Shown: positions 52,601 through 61,827 of the stretch, piece by piece
Layout: each line of letters starts with the position of its first letter
Position numbering within the stretch: position 1 is the stretch's first letter
Assembly: GCF_900157385.1 (NCBI RefSeq)
Contig: NZ_LT717701.1
Span: forward strand, 2,264,352 to 2,328,351
Source: Mycobacterium terramassiliense
Lineage (GTDB): Bacteria; Actinomycetota; Actinomycetes; Mycobacteriales; Mycobacteriaceae
Direction of reading: 5' to 3'
Length of the DNA stretch: 64,000 nt
Translations under genes and position numbers: made by a program
Notes under the pieces: generated by a model
Seen by the model: only the letters and a program-made list of their open reading frames with translations
Told to the model about the DNA's origin: nothing
Databases searched by the model: none

Positions 52601-55600
52601 GGGCCGGCCCAACAACGGGTCATCGCCCAGGCCGCGGCCAACGCCGGTATCGGGCTGGATCAGGTCGACGTGGTGGAGGCGCACGGCACCGGCACCAGTC
52701 TGGGTGATCCGATCGAGGCGGGCGCGTTGATCGCCACCTACGGCAGCGCGCGCGACGCGCAGCGCCCGTTGTGGCTGGGCTCGATCAAATCCAACATCGG
52801 GCATACCCAGGCCGCCGCCGGGGTGGCCGGAATGATCAAGATGATCGAGGCCCTCAATCACGACACCTTGCCCCCGACGCTGAACGTGGATCGGCCCAGC
52901 CCGCACGTCGACTGGTCGGCCGGCACGGTGCGGTTGCTCACCGAGCCGGTGCCGTGGCCGCACGCCGATCACCCGCGCACCGCGGCGGTGTCCTCGTTCG
53001 GGATCAGCGGCACCAATGCGCACGTCATCCTCCAACAAGCCCCGCCGATCGAACCGGCCGAACAGACCAACGACGGTGTGGAGTTCGGGTTGGCGATGTG
53101 GCCGGTCTCGGCGCGCACCCCCGCGGCGTTGAGCGGGCAGGCCGACCGGTTGCACCAGCACCTGGTTTCCCACCCCGAGCTGGATCTGACCGACGTGGCC
53201 TACAGCCTGGGCGCCACCCGCACCCATCACTCCCATCGCGCGGTCATCACCGCCGCGGCAGATAGCGCCGACCCGCGCGACGACCTGCTGGAAGCGCTGG
53301 ATGCCCTGCGCACCGGACAGCCGCACCCGCAGCTGACCAGCCACCATTACCTCGCCCACCTGCGGGGAAAGACCGTGTTCGTGTTGCCCGGCCAGGGCGC
53401 CCAGTACCCGGGCATGGGGCGTGAGCTCTACGAGCACCACCGCGTGTTCGCCGCCACCGTGGACGCCTGTGACGAGGCGTTGCGCCCGTTTGCCGACTGG
53501 TCGGTGCGTGACGTCCTGCGCCAGGACCCGGGCGCCCCGGCGTTGGACCGCGTCGACGTGGTGCAGCCCGTCTTGTTCACGATGATGGTGTCGCTGGCCG
53601 AGGTGTTGGCCGGCTACGGCATCGTTCCCGACGCGGTGATCGGCCACTCCCAAGGAGAGATCGCCGCGGCCTACATCGCCGGGGTCCTCCCGCTGCCCGA
53701 CGCCGTCAAGGTGGTGGCGCTGCGCAGCCAAGCGCTCGGCGCCTTGGGTGGGACCGGCGGCATGGCCTCGGTGCTGCTGGATGCCGAACAACTGCGGCCA
53801 CGCCTGCAACCCTGGGGCGCGGCGCTGAGCATCGCCGCGATCAACGGCCCGTCGCACACCATCATCAGCGGTGACCCCACCGCGCTGGAGGAGTTCACCG
53901 CCGCCGGTGAACGCGACGGTCTGCACATCCGGCACATCGCGGTCGACTACGCGTCGCACTCCGCTCAGGTCGAACCGGCACGCGAGCGCCTCCTGGCCGG
54001 CCTGGCCGGCCTGACTCCGATACCAGCGCGCATCCCGCTGTATTCCACGGTGGGACAGGCGGTTTCGGCCGCCCCGCTGGACACCACCACGATGGACGCC
54101 GACTACTGGTATCGCAACCTGCGCGAGCCGGTGCGATTCCACGACCGGGTAGTCGAGCGCCTGGGCGCCGGTGAGTGCACGTTCGTGGAGCTCTCCCCAC
54201 ACCCGGTGTTGGCCCCCGCCATCACCGACACCCTGGCACAGGCCGCGGGGCGGACCCAATCGTCGGTGGTCATCACGTTGCACCGAGACCGTCCCGACCA
54301 GGACAGCCTGGCCACCGCCCTGGCCCAGCTGCACAATCACGGCCACAGCCCGTCCTGGTCGGCGCTGTATCCGCACGCCCACACCGTCGCCCTCCCCACT
54401 TACCCCTTCGACCACCGCCGCTACTGGCTGGCCCCCGCCCCGAGCAGCGACGCCGGCGGGCTCGGCCTCGACGGCGCGGAACACCCCTTGTTGGGCGCCG
54501 TCGTCGGGCTGGCCGACCAAGACCAGGTCATGGTCAGCGGGCGGCTGTCGACCGGCACCCAGGGCTGGCTGGCCGGCCATCAGGTCAACGACACCGTGCT
54601 GTTCCCGGCGACGGGGTTCGTCGAGGTGCTCCTGCGGGCCGGTGAGCTCGCGGGCTGCCCGGCGATCGACGAGCTGGTGCTGCATACCGCCCTGACTCTG
54701 TCGGACCAGGCTCCCGCCGACCTGCAGATCCTGGTGCAACCGCTCGACGAGCAGGGGCGGCGCCCATTCACCGTGCACTCGCGCACCGGCGGTCAGCTTG
54801 CCGACGCGTGGACGCTGCATGCCAGCGGCGCGCTCAGCGCCGATCAGCCCACCGCCGGCACCCCGGCCACGCCGTCGCCGGGGGTGGAGGCGTTCGACCA
54901 GGACGACTTCTATGACGGGCTGGCCCAGCGGGGCTACCGCTACGGCGGTCCGTTCCGGTCGGTGCGGGGCATCGGCACCGACCCGGCCCGGCCTGATGTC
55001 GTCTACGCCGAGGTGTCGTTGCCCGCCGGGACGGACGTCGCCGGCTACGGCATCCATCCCGCCCTGCTCGACGCCGCCCTGCATCCGTTGGCCGCCGTGT
55101 TGGACCGCACCGACGGGGCGGACCCGGGGTCGCTGCGGGTGCCGTACGCGTTCACCGGGGTCACCCTGTATGCCACCGCCGCCAGCCAGCTGCACGTGCA
55201 GCTGACCCGCACCGGCGAGGACACGTTTGAGCTGCGCGCCACCGACCCCACCGGCGCGCCGGTGATCACCATCGGCGCGTTGACGTTGCGGGCGGTCTCC
55301 GACCAGATCGGCCGGCCTTCGATGGCCGGGCTATCCGACAGCCTGTTCGAGCTGACCTGGCCGTCGGCGCCCGAGCTGGCGGGTCCCCCGGGGGAGCAAC
55401 CACCGGTGTGGGTGGATAAGGACCTTGCCTCGGTGACCGCGCCCCCGGAGGTGGTGATCTGGCCGCTGCCGCACGCCGACGAGTCCGATCCGCTGCGGCG
55501 CGCGCACAGCCTGGCCCGTGAGGTGTTGGCTCAGTTGCAGGGTTGGCTGGCCCGGTCCGATGCCGCGCACGCGCATTTGGTGGTCGTCACCCGAAATGCG

Positions 55601-58600
55601 GTCGGCGTGAGCGCTTTTGACGGGGTCCCCGATGCGGCGCACGCGGCGGCGTGGGCGCTGGTTCACACCGCCCAGAACGAGCATCCCGAGCGGATCACGT
55701 TGCTGGACACCGATGGCTTCGCGGCCAGCCAGGACAAGCTGTCGGCGATCGTTGTGGCGCGACCGGCCGGTGAGCCGCAGCTGGCCGTGCGCAAGGGTGT
55801 TGTCCACGTTCCGCGGCTGGCCCGCACGCCGATCCTGGCGGCGCCGGGTGGGCCCGATTGGCAGTTGGGGACCAGCCGCAAGGGTGATCTGGCCAATCTG
55901 GCGTTGTTGCCCACCGAGGCGCCGGACGCGCTGGCGGCGGGGCAGATTCGCGTGCAGGTGCGCGCGGCCGGGCTGAACTTCCGTGATGTGGTGGTGGCGT
56001 TGGGCGCCATCGCCGATGACGGCATGGGCAGCGAGGCCGCCGGGGTGGTGCTGGAGGCCGGGCCCGGGACGTCGGTGCGTGTCGGGGATGCGGTGATGGG
56101 GCTGTTTCCGCATAACGCGTTTGCGCCCACCGCGATCACCGACGAGGCGATGGTGGTGGCGGTTCCGGCCGGCTGGTCGTTCACCCAGGCCGCCTCGGCG
56201 CCGATCGTGTATCTGACCGCCTACGTCTGCCTGGTGGAGATCGCCGGGCTGGCGGCGGGGCAGCGGGTGCTCATCCACGCCGGCGCCGGCGGGGTGGGTC
56301 AGGCCGCGATCCAGATCGCCCGGCACCTGGGTGCCGAGGTGTTCGCCACCGCGCACCCCGACAAACAGCACGTGCTGCCCGGGCTGGGCATCGCCGCCTC
56401 GCATATCGCGTCGTCGCGCACGCTGGATTTCGTCGACACGTTCAAGGCGGCCACCGACGGCCAAGGCATGGATGTGGTGCTCAACAGCCTGGCCGGGGAC
56501 TTTGTCGACGCCTCGCTGCAGTTGCTGCCCCGCGGCGGCAGGTTCGTCGAGATCGGCAAGACCGACATCCGGGTGCCCGCCGAGATCGCCGCGGCCCATC
56601 CCGGGGTCGACTACCGCGTCTACGACTTGTCCAGTGCCGCATCGGAATCCCTGCAGCCGGCGTGGGCGGCGCTGCTGCAGCTGTTCGCCGCCGGTGCGCT
56701 GCGGCCGTTGCCCACCACCAGCTACGGGCTGGTCAACGCGCCGCAAGCCTTCCGCGACATGAGCCAAGGGATGCATACCGGAAAGATCGTGCTGATCCCG
56801 CAACCGGTGTTGGACCCCGAGGGTACGGCGCTGATCACCGGGGGCACCGGCATGCTGGGGGCGCTGTTCGCCGAACACCTCATCACCCACTACGGCATCA
56901 AGCACCTGCTGCTGCTGTCGCGCAGCGGGCCCGACGCTGCCGGGGCGGGCGAACTGCACCAACGCCTGGCCCAGCTGGGCGCGCAGGTCACCATCACCGC
57001 CTGCGACACCAGCAGCCCGGCGGCGTGGACGACGGCGGTCAAAGGATGCTGCGGGGGAACGCTGTCCAGCGCCGTCGTCCACGCCGCCGGGCTGCTGGAG
57101 GACGCCGCGGTGAGCGACATGACCGCCGACCAGCTCGGTGCGGTCCTGGCCGCCAAGGCCGACGCCGCCTGGCATCTGCATCGCCTCACCGCCGACCGCG
57201 ACCTGGCCGCGTTCGTGTTGTTCTCCTCGGCGGCCGGCATCCTGGGCAGCCCCGGGCAGGCCAATTACGCCGCCGCCAACGCCTTCCTGGACGCGCTGGC
57301 CCGCCACCGCCACCACACCCAACGCGCGGCCACCAGCGTGGCCTGGGGTTACTGGCAGACCCCGTCCGGGATGACCGCCCACCTCACCACCGGCGACCTG
57401 ACCCGGCTCGCCGGCACCGGCCTGACGCCCATCACCAACGAACACGGCCTGGCCCTCTTCGACGCCGCGTTGACCAGTCAGCGGCCCAACGTGGTCGCCA
57501 CCCCGTTCAACACCGGCGCGTTGACGCGCCAGGCTCGTCACAACACGCTGGACCCAATCCTGTCCGCCCTGACCCACATCCGCCCGCAAGCCGCCACCGC
57601 CAGCCCCCGCACCCTGGCCGCCCGGTTAGCCGCCGAAACGCCCCGGCAACGGCTCGACACGCTCACCGCGATGGTCACCGCCACCACCGCCGCCGTGCTG
57701 GCCCACCCCGACCCGGCCGCACTTGATCCCGACCGGCCCTTCAAGGACCTCGGCATCGACTCGCTGACCGCCCTCGAGCTGCGCAACACCCTCAACCAGC
57801 GCACCGGCCTTGTCCTGCCCGCGACCCTGGCCCTCGACCACCCGAGCCCCACAGCGCTCGCCTCACACCTGGCCGACCTGCTCACCGACACCGCCGCGCC
57901 CGCCGTCCCGGAGGCTCAGGTCAGCACGAATGGCGTTGCGCCGGTGGACGATAGGCTCGCGTATCTGGACCAAGCGGCGTTTCTGGCGCTGCGGGCGGTG
58001 CACGGCGCCCTGATTCAGGTCACGTGGATCTACAACCGGCCCGTCGACGTCGGGGGATTGCGGCGTTTTCACCGCAATCTCGGACGCGGGTTGCTGGGGC
58101 GCAGGATCGAACGGTCCACGCTGCCGTTCGCGCGTGATCGCTGGGTCGTGGCTGCGGCGTCGGCCGACATCGATTTCGCCCCGACGCCGCGGCCGCGCGC
58201 CGAGGTGAACGCGTGGGCCGACGAGCGGGCGCGCCTCCCCATCGACCCCGAGTGGGGACCCGGCTGGCATCTCGCGGTGCTGCCACTCGAGGACGGCGGG
58301 ACCGCGGTCAGTCTGGTGGCGTCACACACGATCGTTGACGCCATCGCGTTCGGCCAGGCGATCGAGGACGCCGCCGAGGGCAGGACGCGCGAATTCGGTT
58401 ATCCGCCTGCGGGATCGCGCACGCTGCGCCGGGCGTTGCGCGAGGATCTCCGGCAGACCGTCCACGACCTGCCCGACATCGCGCACGCGTTGGGCGCCGT
58501 GGCGCGAAGGGCCCGGCGCGACCGCCAAGAGCTCAGATCGTCGATGAAGGCGGCGCCACCGGCTCCCAAGACGTCCAATGGCGATCAGACGGTGGAGGTG

Positions 58601-59281
58601 CCGGCCCTGACCGCATACGTCGACCTGGCGGAATGGGATGCCCGCGCGAAAAGCCTTGGCGCAAGCAGCAACTCGCTGGTGGCGGGAATCGCGTGCCGGC
58701 TCGCGGTGCGGGTCGGTCGCGTCCAGGACGACGGAACGGTCACCCTGCGATTCCTGGTGTCGCTGCGGACCGAAGACGACACCCGTGGCAATGCGCTCAC
58801 GAGCGTCGACGTGACGGTGGATCCCGCGCGCGCGGCGACGGACCTCGGGGACATGCAAGCCACGATCACGCAAGGAATCCTCGCCGCGATGGAGGACCCC
58901 GACAACGAGTGGTTGGCGCCGTTGCCGCTCGCCGCGCTGACACCGGTGTGGGCGGCCAGGAAGGTAGCGGGAATGGCGGCCGGCGGTTCCACCCTTCCCG
59001 TCACGTGCTCCAACGTCGGTGATCTGTCGCCGGCGGCGAACCGGCCCGACGGCACCGACGCCGACTACGCGTACCTGAGAAACCTCGAGCCCGACATCAA
59101 GAAGAGCACGCTCGAAGCCATGGGCGGGCAGCTGTTCCTGGGCTCGGGGCGGGGCCAAGGGAAGATGTTCATCAGGATCTCCGCCTATTTGCTCGACCGG
59201 CCGAATACGAAAGAAGAGCTGCGCAAGAACGTTTCGGCCGCGTTCGACGAATTCGATTTGAATGTGGAGATCGACTGCTGA
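49655..59281 (+). CDS. FAAL-type polyketide synthase with C-terminal acyltransferase domain
   Basis: From the GTG at 49655 the protein has about 3208 residues; the frame is open to 49523 and the start is uncertain. Domains in order: fatty acyl-AMP ligase 1-575 (LQYTSGSTRTPAGVVVSHKN); ACP with Ser648 (GFDSVK); ketosynthase 706-1126 with Cys875 (DTACSSS); acyltransferase with Ser1332 (GHSQG) and Y1432-A-S-H, implying methylmalonyl-CoA; dehydratase with His1642 (HQVNDTVLFP) and Asp1806; enoylreductase (HAGAGGVG near 2207); ketoreductase with Tyr2538; ACP with Ser2703; and a condensation/Pap-like domain from 2763 (H2891TIVD2895). It should load a fatty acid, extend it with methylmalonyl units, reduce fully and esterify an unknown acceptor. 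Confidence 0.93.
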   Translation: MIESSIPVVLRERALLRPDETAFTYVDYEQDPAGVAESLTWSQLYRRTRNVARALTACGSNGDRAVILAPQGLEYLLGFLGALQAGQIAVPLPLPLRGAGDERVSSVLLDAAPSSILTTSPVAGDIAEYIQSRPGERAPSLVEVDLLDLDSEPGSATDAETLPSVAHLQYTSGSTRTPAGVVVSHKNIQVNCQQIMSAFYEDGIAPPDTTVVSWLPFFHDMGLVLSICFPIMAGFRTVLTSPPAFLQRPARWMQMLASNPHAFSAGPNIAFELAARKTSDDDLAGLDLGGVRNILNGAERVNPPTLRRFAERFARFNLRPEALRPSYGLAEATLLVATLETGLPPATVFFESEKLTAGDAQRCAGGEGIPLVSYGMPTTQTVRIVDPETSIECPPGTVGEIWVHGDNVCSGYWQKPQESERTFGATLVNPSAGTPEAPWLRTGDLGFFSDDEMFIVGRIKDLLIVYGRNHAPDDIEATIQEITAGRVVAIAVPDDDGVEKLVTIVEFKAGDDPDEAAQRLGVVRRQITAAISRAHELSVADLVLVPPHSIPLTTSGKVRRRDSLQRYLRNEFTRWDEPTRRPEPRVADDTGAGAEPDSDWAQRLGTLRQQQHDLLLGVVCSQVATVLGNSSPQDIDPECPFQDLGFDSVKATELLDRLKTETKLALPATLAFDYPTPDELATHLGRLLSGPVAAAPQAGSRAESDEPIAVVGMACRFPGGVDSPAALWDLVSGGVDAVGEFPADRGWNLAELFDPDPDAVGKTYTRVGGFLAEAAEFDAEFFGISAREAQTMDPQQRLLLEVCWEALESARIDPAGLARSETGVFVGAWSQTYGAGGSDGAEGYGLTGLSTSVASGRVAYALGLQGPAITIDTACSSSLVATHLACQSLRNGESALALAGGATVMTTPSVFTEFARQRGLAADGRCKAFSANADGTGWGEGAAVLVLERLSDAQRNHHPVLAVIAGSAINQDGASNGLTAPNGPAQQRVIAQAAANAGIGLDQVDVVEAHGTGTSLGDPIEAGALIATYGSARDAQRPLWLGSIKSNIGHTQAAAGVAGMIKMIEALNHDTLPPTLNVDRPSPHVDWSAGTVRLLTEPVPWPHADHPRTAAVSSFGISGTNAHVILQQAPPIEPAEQTNDGVEFGLAMWPVSARTPAALSGQADRLHQHLVSHPELDLTDVAYSLGATRTHHSHRAVITAAADSADPRDDLLEALDALRTGQPHPQLTSHHYLAHLRGKTVFVLPGQGAQYPGMGRELYEHHRVFAATVDACDEALRPFADWSVRDVLRQDPGAPALDRVDVVQPVLFTMMVSLAEVLAGYGIVPDAVIGHSQGEIAAAYIAGVLPLPDAVKVVALRSQALGALGGTGGMASVLLDAEQLRPRLQPWGAALSIAAINGPSHTIISGDPTALEEFTAAGERDGLHIRHIAVDYASHSAQVEPARERLLAGLAGLTPIPARIPLYSTVGQAVSAAPLDTTTMDADYWYRNLREPVRFHDRVVERLGAGECTFVELSPHPVLAPAITDTLAQAAGRTQSSVVITLHRDRPDQDSLATALAQLHNHGHSPSWSALYPHAHTVALPTYPFDHRRYWLAPAPSSDAGGLGLDGAEHPLLGAVVGLADQDQVMVSGRLSTGTQGWLAGHQVNDTVLFPATGFVEVLLRAGELAGCPAIDELVLHTALTLSDQAPADLQILVQPLDEQGRRPFTVHSRTGGQLADAWTLHASGALSADQPTAGTPATPSPGVEAFDQDDFYDGLAQRGYRYGGPFRSVRGIGTDPARPDVVYAEVSLPAGTDVAGYGIHPALLDAALHPLAAVLDRTDGADPGSLRVPYAFTGVTLYATAASQLHVQLTRTGEDTFELRATDPTGAPVITIGALTLRAVSDQIGRPSMAGLSDSLFELTWPSAPELAGPPGEQPPVWVDKDLASVTAPPEVVIWPLPHADESDPLRRAHSLAREVLAQLQGWLARSDAAHAHLVVVTRNAVGVSAFDGVPDAAHAAAWALVHTAQNEHPERITLLDTDGFAASQDKLSAIVVARPAGEPQLAVRKGVVHVPRLARTPILAAPGGPDWQLGTSRKGDLANLALLPTEAPDALAAGQIRVQVRAAGLNFRDVVVALGAIADDGMGSEAAGVVLEAGPGTSVRVGDAVMGLFPHNAFAPTAITDEAMVVAVPAGWSFTQAASAPIVYLTAYVCLVEIAGLAAGQRVLIHAGAGGVGQAAIQIARHLGAEVFATAHPDKQHVLPGLGIAASHIASSRTLDFVDTFKAATDGQGMDVVLNSLAGDFVDASLQLLPRGGRFVEIGKTDIRVPAEIAAAHPGVDYRVYDLSSAASESLQPAWAALLQLFAAGALRPLPTTSYGLVNAPQAFRDMSQGMHTGKIVLIPQPVLDPEGTALITGGTGMLGALFAEHLITHYGIKHLLLLSRSGPDAAGAGELHQRLAQLGAQVTITACDTSSPAAWTTAVKGCCGGTLSSAVVHAAGLLEDAAVSDMTADQLGAVLAAKADAAWHLHRLTADRDLAAFVLFSSAAGILGSPGQANYAAANAFLDALARHRHHTQRAATSVAWGYWQTPSGMTAHLTTGDLTRLAGTGLTPITNEHGLALFDAALTSQRPNVVATPFNTGALTRQARHNTLDPILSALTHIRPQAATASPRTLAARLAAETPRQRLDTLTAMVTATTAAVLAHPDPAALDPDRPFKDLGIDSLTALELRNTLNQRTGLVLPATLALDHPSPTALASHLADLLTDTAAPAVPEAQVSTNGVAPVDDRLAYLDQAAFLALRAVHGALIQVTWIYNRPVDVGGLRRFHRNLGRGLLGRRIERSTLPFARDRWVVAAASADIDFAPTPRPRAEVNAWADERARLPIDPEWGPGWHLAVLPLEDGGTAVSLVASHTIVDAIAFGQAIEDAAEGRTREFGYPPAGSRTLRRALREDLRQTVHDLPDIAHALGAVARRARRDRQELRSSMKAAPPAPKTSNGDQTVEVPALTAYVDLAEWDARAKSLGASSNSLVAGIACRLAVRVGRVQDDGTVTLRFLVSLRTEDDTRGNALTSVDVTVDPARAATDLGDMQATITQGILAAMEDPDNEWLAPLPLAALTPVWAARKVAGMAAGGSTLPVTCSNVGDLSPAANRPDGTDADYAYLRNLEPDIKKSTLEAMGGQLFLGSGRGQGKMFIRISAYLLDRPNTKEELRKNVSAAFDEFDLNVEIDC

Positions 59282-59290
59282 GGTGTGGTA

Positions 59291-59309
59291 CCCGGCCTTA
59301 GCCGGGCCG
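59291..59309 (+). terminator. Terminator after the PKS gene
   Basis: CCCGGC (59291-59296) pairs with GCCGGG (59301-59306) around CTTA; CCGTTTCTCC follows. It lies 9 bases after the PKS stop. The remaining sequence to 59554 contains no gene. Confidence 0.6.
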
Positions 59310-59554
59310 TTTCTCCTGCACCACAGTGTGTTTGGGCTGAGCCGACGCCGCCGGCCAAATCGGCTATTTACTGCGAAATCGCGTTGAATTATCATGGAAA
59401 ATCATCGTGAACAAAAGATGAACACAAGGTAAACGGATTGACCGCGTAGCACGTTGCAGCGACGTGCGCCGTGAAGCCGGAGGGGCGGCGCAGGTACGCG
59501 TTGAGATGCAATTCGCCCGTCGATGACGGCCCGATCCAGAACGGATGTCCCTCC

Positions 59555-60352
59555 ATGTTCATCGGCACCACCGGCCGCTCCGGTGCCCTGGTTACCGCCA
59601 TCGTGTTGCTGTCGGGCGTTGCCATTCTGCGCGGCGGTGCAGCCGCGGCCGATCCACAAGACGACCGCTTCTTGGCGCTGCTCGATCAGGAGGGCATCCC
59701 CGCCCTGCAGGGTGTGCCGAACCTCATCGACACGGCCCACGACGTTTGTCGCACACTCGACGCCGGCATGCCGGCGGCCGGCCTCGTCGACGCGATGGTG
59801 AACAACGCGTTCGGCATCGACCCGGCCGAGCGCGAATACGCCCCGGGTCGCCTCGCGCGCACCGAGGCACGTTTCATCACCGCGGCAGTGGGGGCGTACT
59901 GCCCATACGACCAGGGCAAGATCGCCTCGATCCGGGCGAACCGCACGGGATGGAACGGGACGACGCGAAGCGATGCGCGGCAGGCGCGGCTGACAAGCCT
60001 GACCGCAGCGGTTCCCTCCGGAGAGATCACCGATCCCGATCCGACGCAGATTCCGGCGACACCGCCGCCGGCGGCGCAGATCCGGACTCCACGCCAGCCG
60101 GTGGCGGCGCCGCCACCACCAAAACAGCCGCCGCCTCCAGCCCAAAAGCCGCCGCCTCCGCCGCAACAGGTGGCCGAGCCGCCGCCGCAAGAGCCGCCGC
60201 CTCCTGCGGTCGGTCCTCAGCCGGGTGGCGCGGCCGGCGGGGGCGGCGGTGCTAGCGGCGGCGGTGGCGGCACCGGCGGTGGTAACGCCGGCGGCACCGG
60301 GGGTACCGGTCCGAGGGATCCCTCGCCGGGCTTTGTCAGGCTCGCACCGTAA
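59555..60352 (+). CDS. Secreted DUF732 protein with Pro-rich and Gly-rich tail
   Basis: From the ATG at 59555 the product has 265 residues: a signal peptide (ALVTAIVLLSGVAILRGGAA, then AADPQDD), a DUF732 domain (FLALLDQEGIPALQGVPNLI to AAVGAYCP), then a long proline-rich segment and a glycine-rich segment. The DUF732 core is intact, unlike the fragment at 13888. The low-complexity tail suggests a cell-wall-spanning protein. Function is unknown. Confidence 0.78.
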   Translation: MFIGTTGRSGALVTAIVLLSGVAILRGGAAAADPQDDRFLALLDQEGIPALQGVPNLIDTAHDVCRTLDAGMPAAGLVDAMVNNAFGIDPAEREYAPGRLARTEARFITAAVGAYCPYDQGKIASIRANRTGWNGTTRSDARQARLTSLTAAVPSGEITDPDPTQIPATPPPAAQIRTPRQPVAAPPPPKQPPPPAQKPPPPPQQVAEPPPQEPPPPAVGPQPGGAAGGGGGASGGGGGTGGGNAGGTGGTGPRDPSPGFVRLAP

Positions 60353-60373
60353 CGGCCCCAGACAACCGCCCGG

Positions 60374-61063
60374 CTAAAGGCGGCCTGCCACGAAAGTCGC
60401 TGCCTGACTGGGCATCCCGTTGTGCAGATAGGAGAGGTGCTCGGGGGAGAACAGCTCGTCATGCGTAGGCAGGGTCAAGAGCGCGCCCGGAGCGCACACC
60501 GGATCACCGGGCGCGCACAAGTCGACGGCCTTGGCCCCGTACCACGGGCTGAGCTCAGTTAGCGGCGCCCCCAGAAATCTGCCCGACGGATTACCGAACG
60601 TCGCGACCGCGGCAACGTGATCGGCCTCGTCCGCCGTGAGAATGTCGGGGACCAGGCCCGCGACCGGCGCCCGGGCGATGGTGGTCAGATCGATCACGCC
60701 CGCTCCTTGCGAATACCCGCCGAGCACCAGTTTGGTGTTCGGACAGGTGGCCACCATGGACCGAACGTGAGCGTGCGCATCGTTGGCGCCGGCGGATGCG
60801 GATGGGGCGAGATCGTCGCCGGCGGGGTAGTTGACCGGATACACCCCGAGGGACCGGCCGCCAACCTGGGAGCGCAGCGCATCGATGAATTGCTGTCCGA
60901 CCCCACCGGCACCGGGCGCCTCGTCGGTGCCCCGGGCGAACGTCACCTCGGCATCGGGGCATGCAGCGGCGGCGGGGGCAATGAGGATCGGTGCGCTCAG
61001 CAGCGCCGCCCAGCTGGTGACCGCGGCGGTGCCCAGCAAACGGGCGAATCGGTGTGCGTTCAC
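60374..61063 (-). CDS. Secreted cutinase-family esterase
   Basis: The 229-residue protein has a signal peptide ending near APAAAACPD, then AEVTFARGTDEAPGAGGVG. The catalytic serine lies in LGGYSQGAGVI, aspartate in CAPGDPVCAPG and histidine in EHLSYLHNG, with four cysteines for two disulfides. Cutinase-like proteins hydrolyse lipids or esters outside the cell. It is divergent from a second cutinase, with a 128-base gap. Confidence 0.9.
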   Translation of the reverse strand: MNAHRFARLLGTAAVTSWAALLSAPILIAPAAAACPDAEVTFARGTDEAPGAGGVGQQFIDALRSQVGGRSLGVYPVNYPAGDDLAPSASAGANDAHAHVRSMVATCPNTKLVLGGYSQGAGVIDLTTIARAPVAGLVPDILTADEADHVAAVATFGNPSGRFLGAPLTELSPWYGAKAVDLCAPGDPVCAPGALLTLPTHDELFSPEHLSYLHNGMPSQAATFVAGRL

Positions 61064-61191
61064 GTCCCAATGTTGACACGTGCGGTGCGTAGGGCGACAC
61101 CCCTGAGCACCTGGTTATTGGAGCGGGGCGCTGGCCGCCAGCAAACCCAAAAGCAAAGCGGCCTCACATACTAAGTCCGTAATATCGCGTC

Positions 61192-61827
61192 ATGAGGCTT
61201 GTCGCGATCACGCCAGGCGCGCATCGAGTCCTCGGCCCGGTGGCCGCCGCGGTTGTCGCGGTGGCATTGGTGATGGCCCCGGCCGCGACACCCGCCCCGA
61301 TCGCGGGACTGACTCCGTCCGCATCGGCGGCGTGTCCCGACGCCGAAGTCGTTTTCGCCCGGGGGCGAGAGGAGCCACCCGGCGTCGGCGCAGTCGGCGA
61401 CGCATTCGTCAATTCGCTGCGCGGCAAGACGCGGATGTCGGTCGGGGTGTATGGGGTGAATTACCCCGCCAACATCACCACCGGCAGCGGCGCGAACGAC
61501 ATAGGCGCCCACGTCGAATCGATGGCCAGAAATTGCCCGAACACACGCATAGTGCTCGGTGGTTACTCATTGGGTGCCGAGGTGGTTGACCGGGCGATGT
61601 GGGGCGGGCTGCCGACGGGTACGGATCAGCACATCGCAGCGGTCGCGTTGTTCGGCAACGGCACCCACGGGCCGGCGCCCGCGTTCGCCGGTAAGACGAT
61701 CGACCAGTGCGCCGCCGGCGACCCCATCTGCGGCCGGGGCACGAATTGGCCGTCGCACCTGCAGCCCTCATACATCGGCTCCGGGCTGGTGGATCAGGCC
61801 GCTGGCTTCGTCGCCGGGAGGCTCTAG
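61192..61827 (+). CDS. Secreted cutinase-family esterase (GYSLG type)
   Basis: The 211-residue protein has a signal sequence (AAAVVAVALVMAPAATPAPI) and CPDAEVVFARGREEPPGVG. The nucleophile motif is LGGYSLGAEVVD instead of the more common GYSQG. The aspartate lies in CAAGDPICGRG and the histidine in WPSHLQPSY. It is a paralogue of the neighbour on the other strand. Its stop overlaps the convergent thioesterase by 4 bases. Confidence 0.88.
   Translation: MRLVAITPGAHRVLGPVAAAVVAVALVMAPAATPAPIAGLTPSASAACPDAEVVFARGREEPPGVGAVGDAFVNSLRGKTRMSVGVYGVNYPANITTGSGANDIGAHVESMARNCPNTRIVLGGYSLGAEVVDRAMWGGLPTGTDQHIAAVALFGNGTHGPAPAFAGKTIDQCAAGDPICGRGTNWPSHLQPSYIGSGLVDQAAGFVAGRL

Noticed and set aside
52142..55195. 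A 1017-codon open frame on the minus strand inside the PKS gene
   Set aside because: It is antisense to KS-AT-DH domains with perfect motif content. Long antisense frames are expected in GC-rich DNA with third-position GC bias, and its translation shows no domain.
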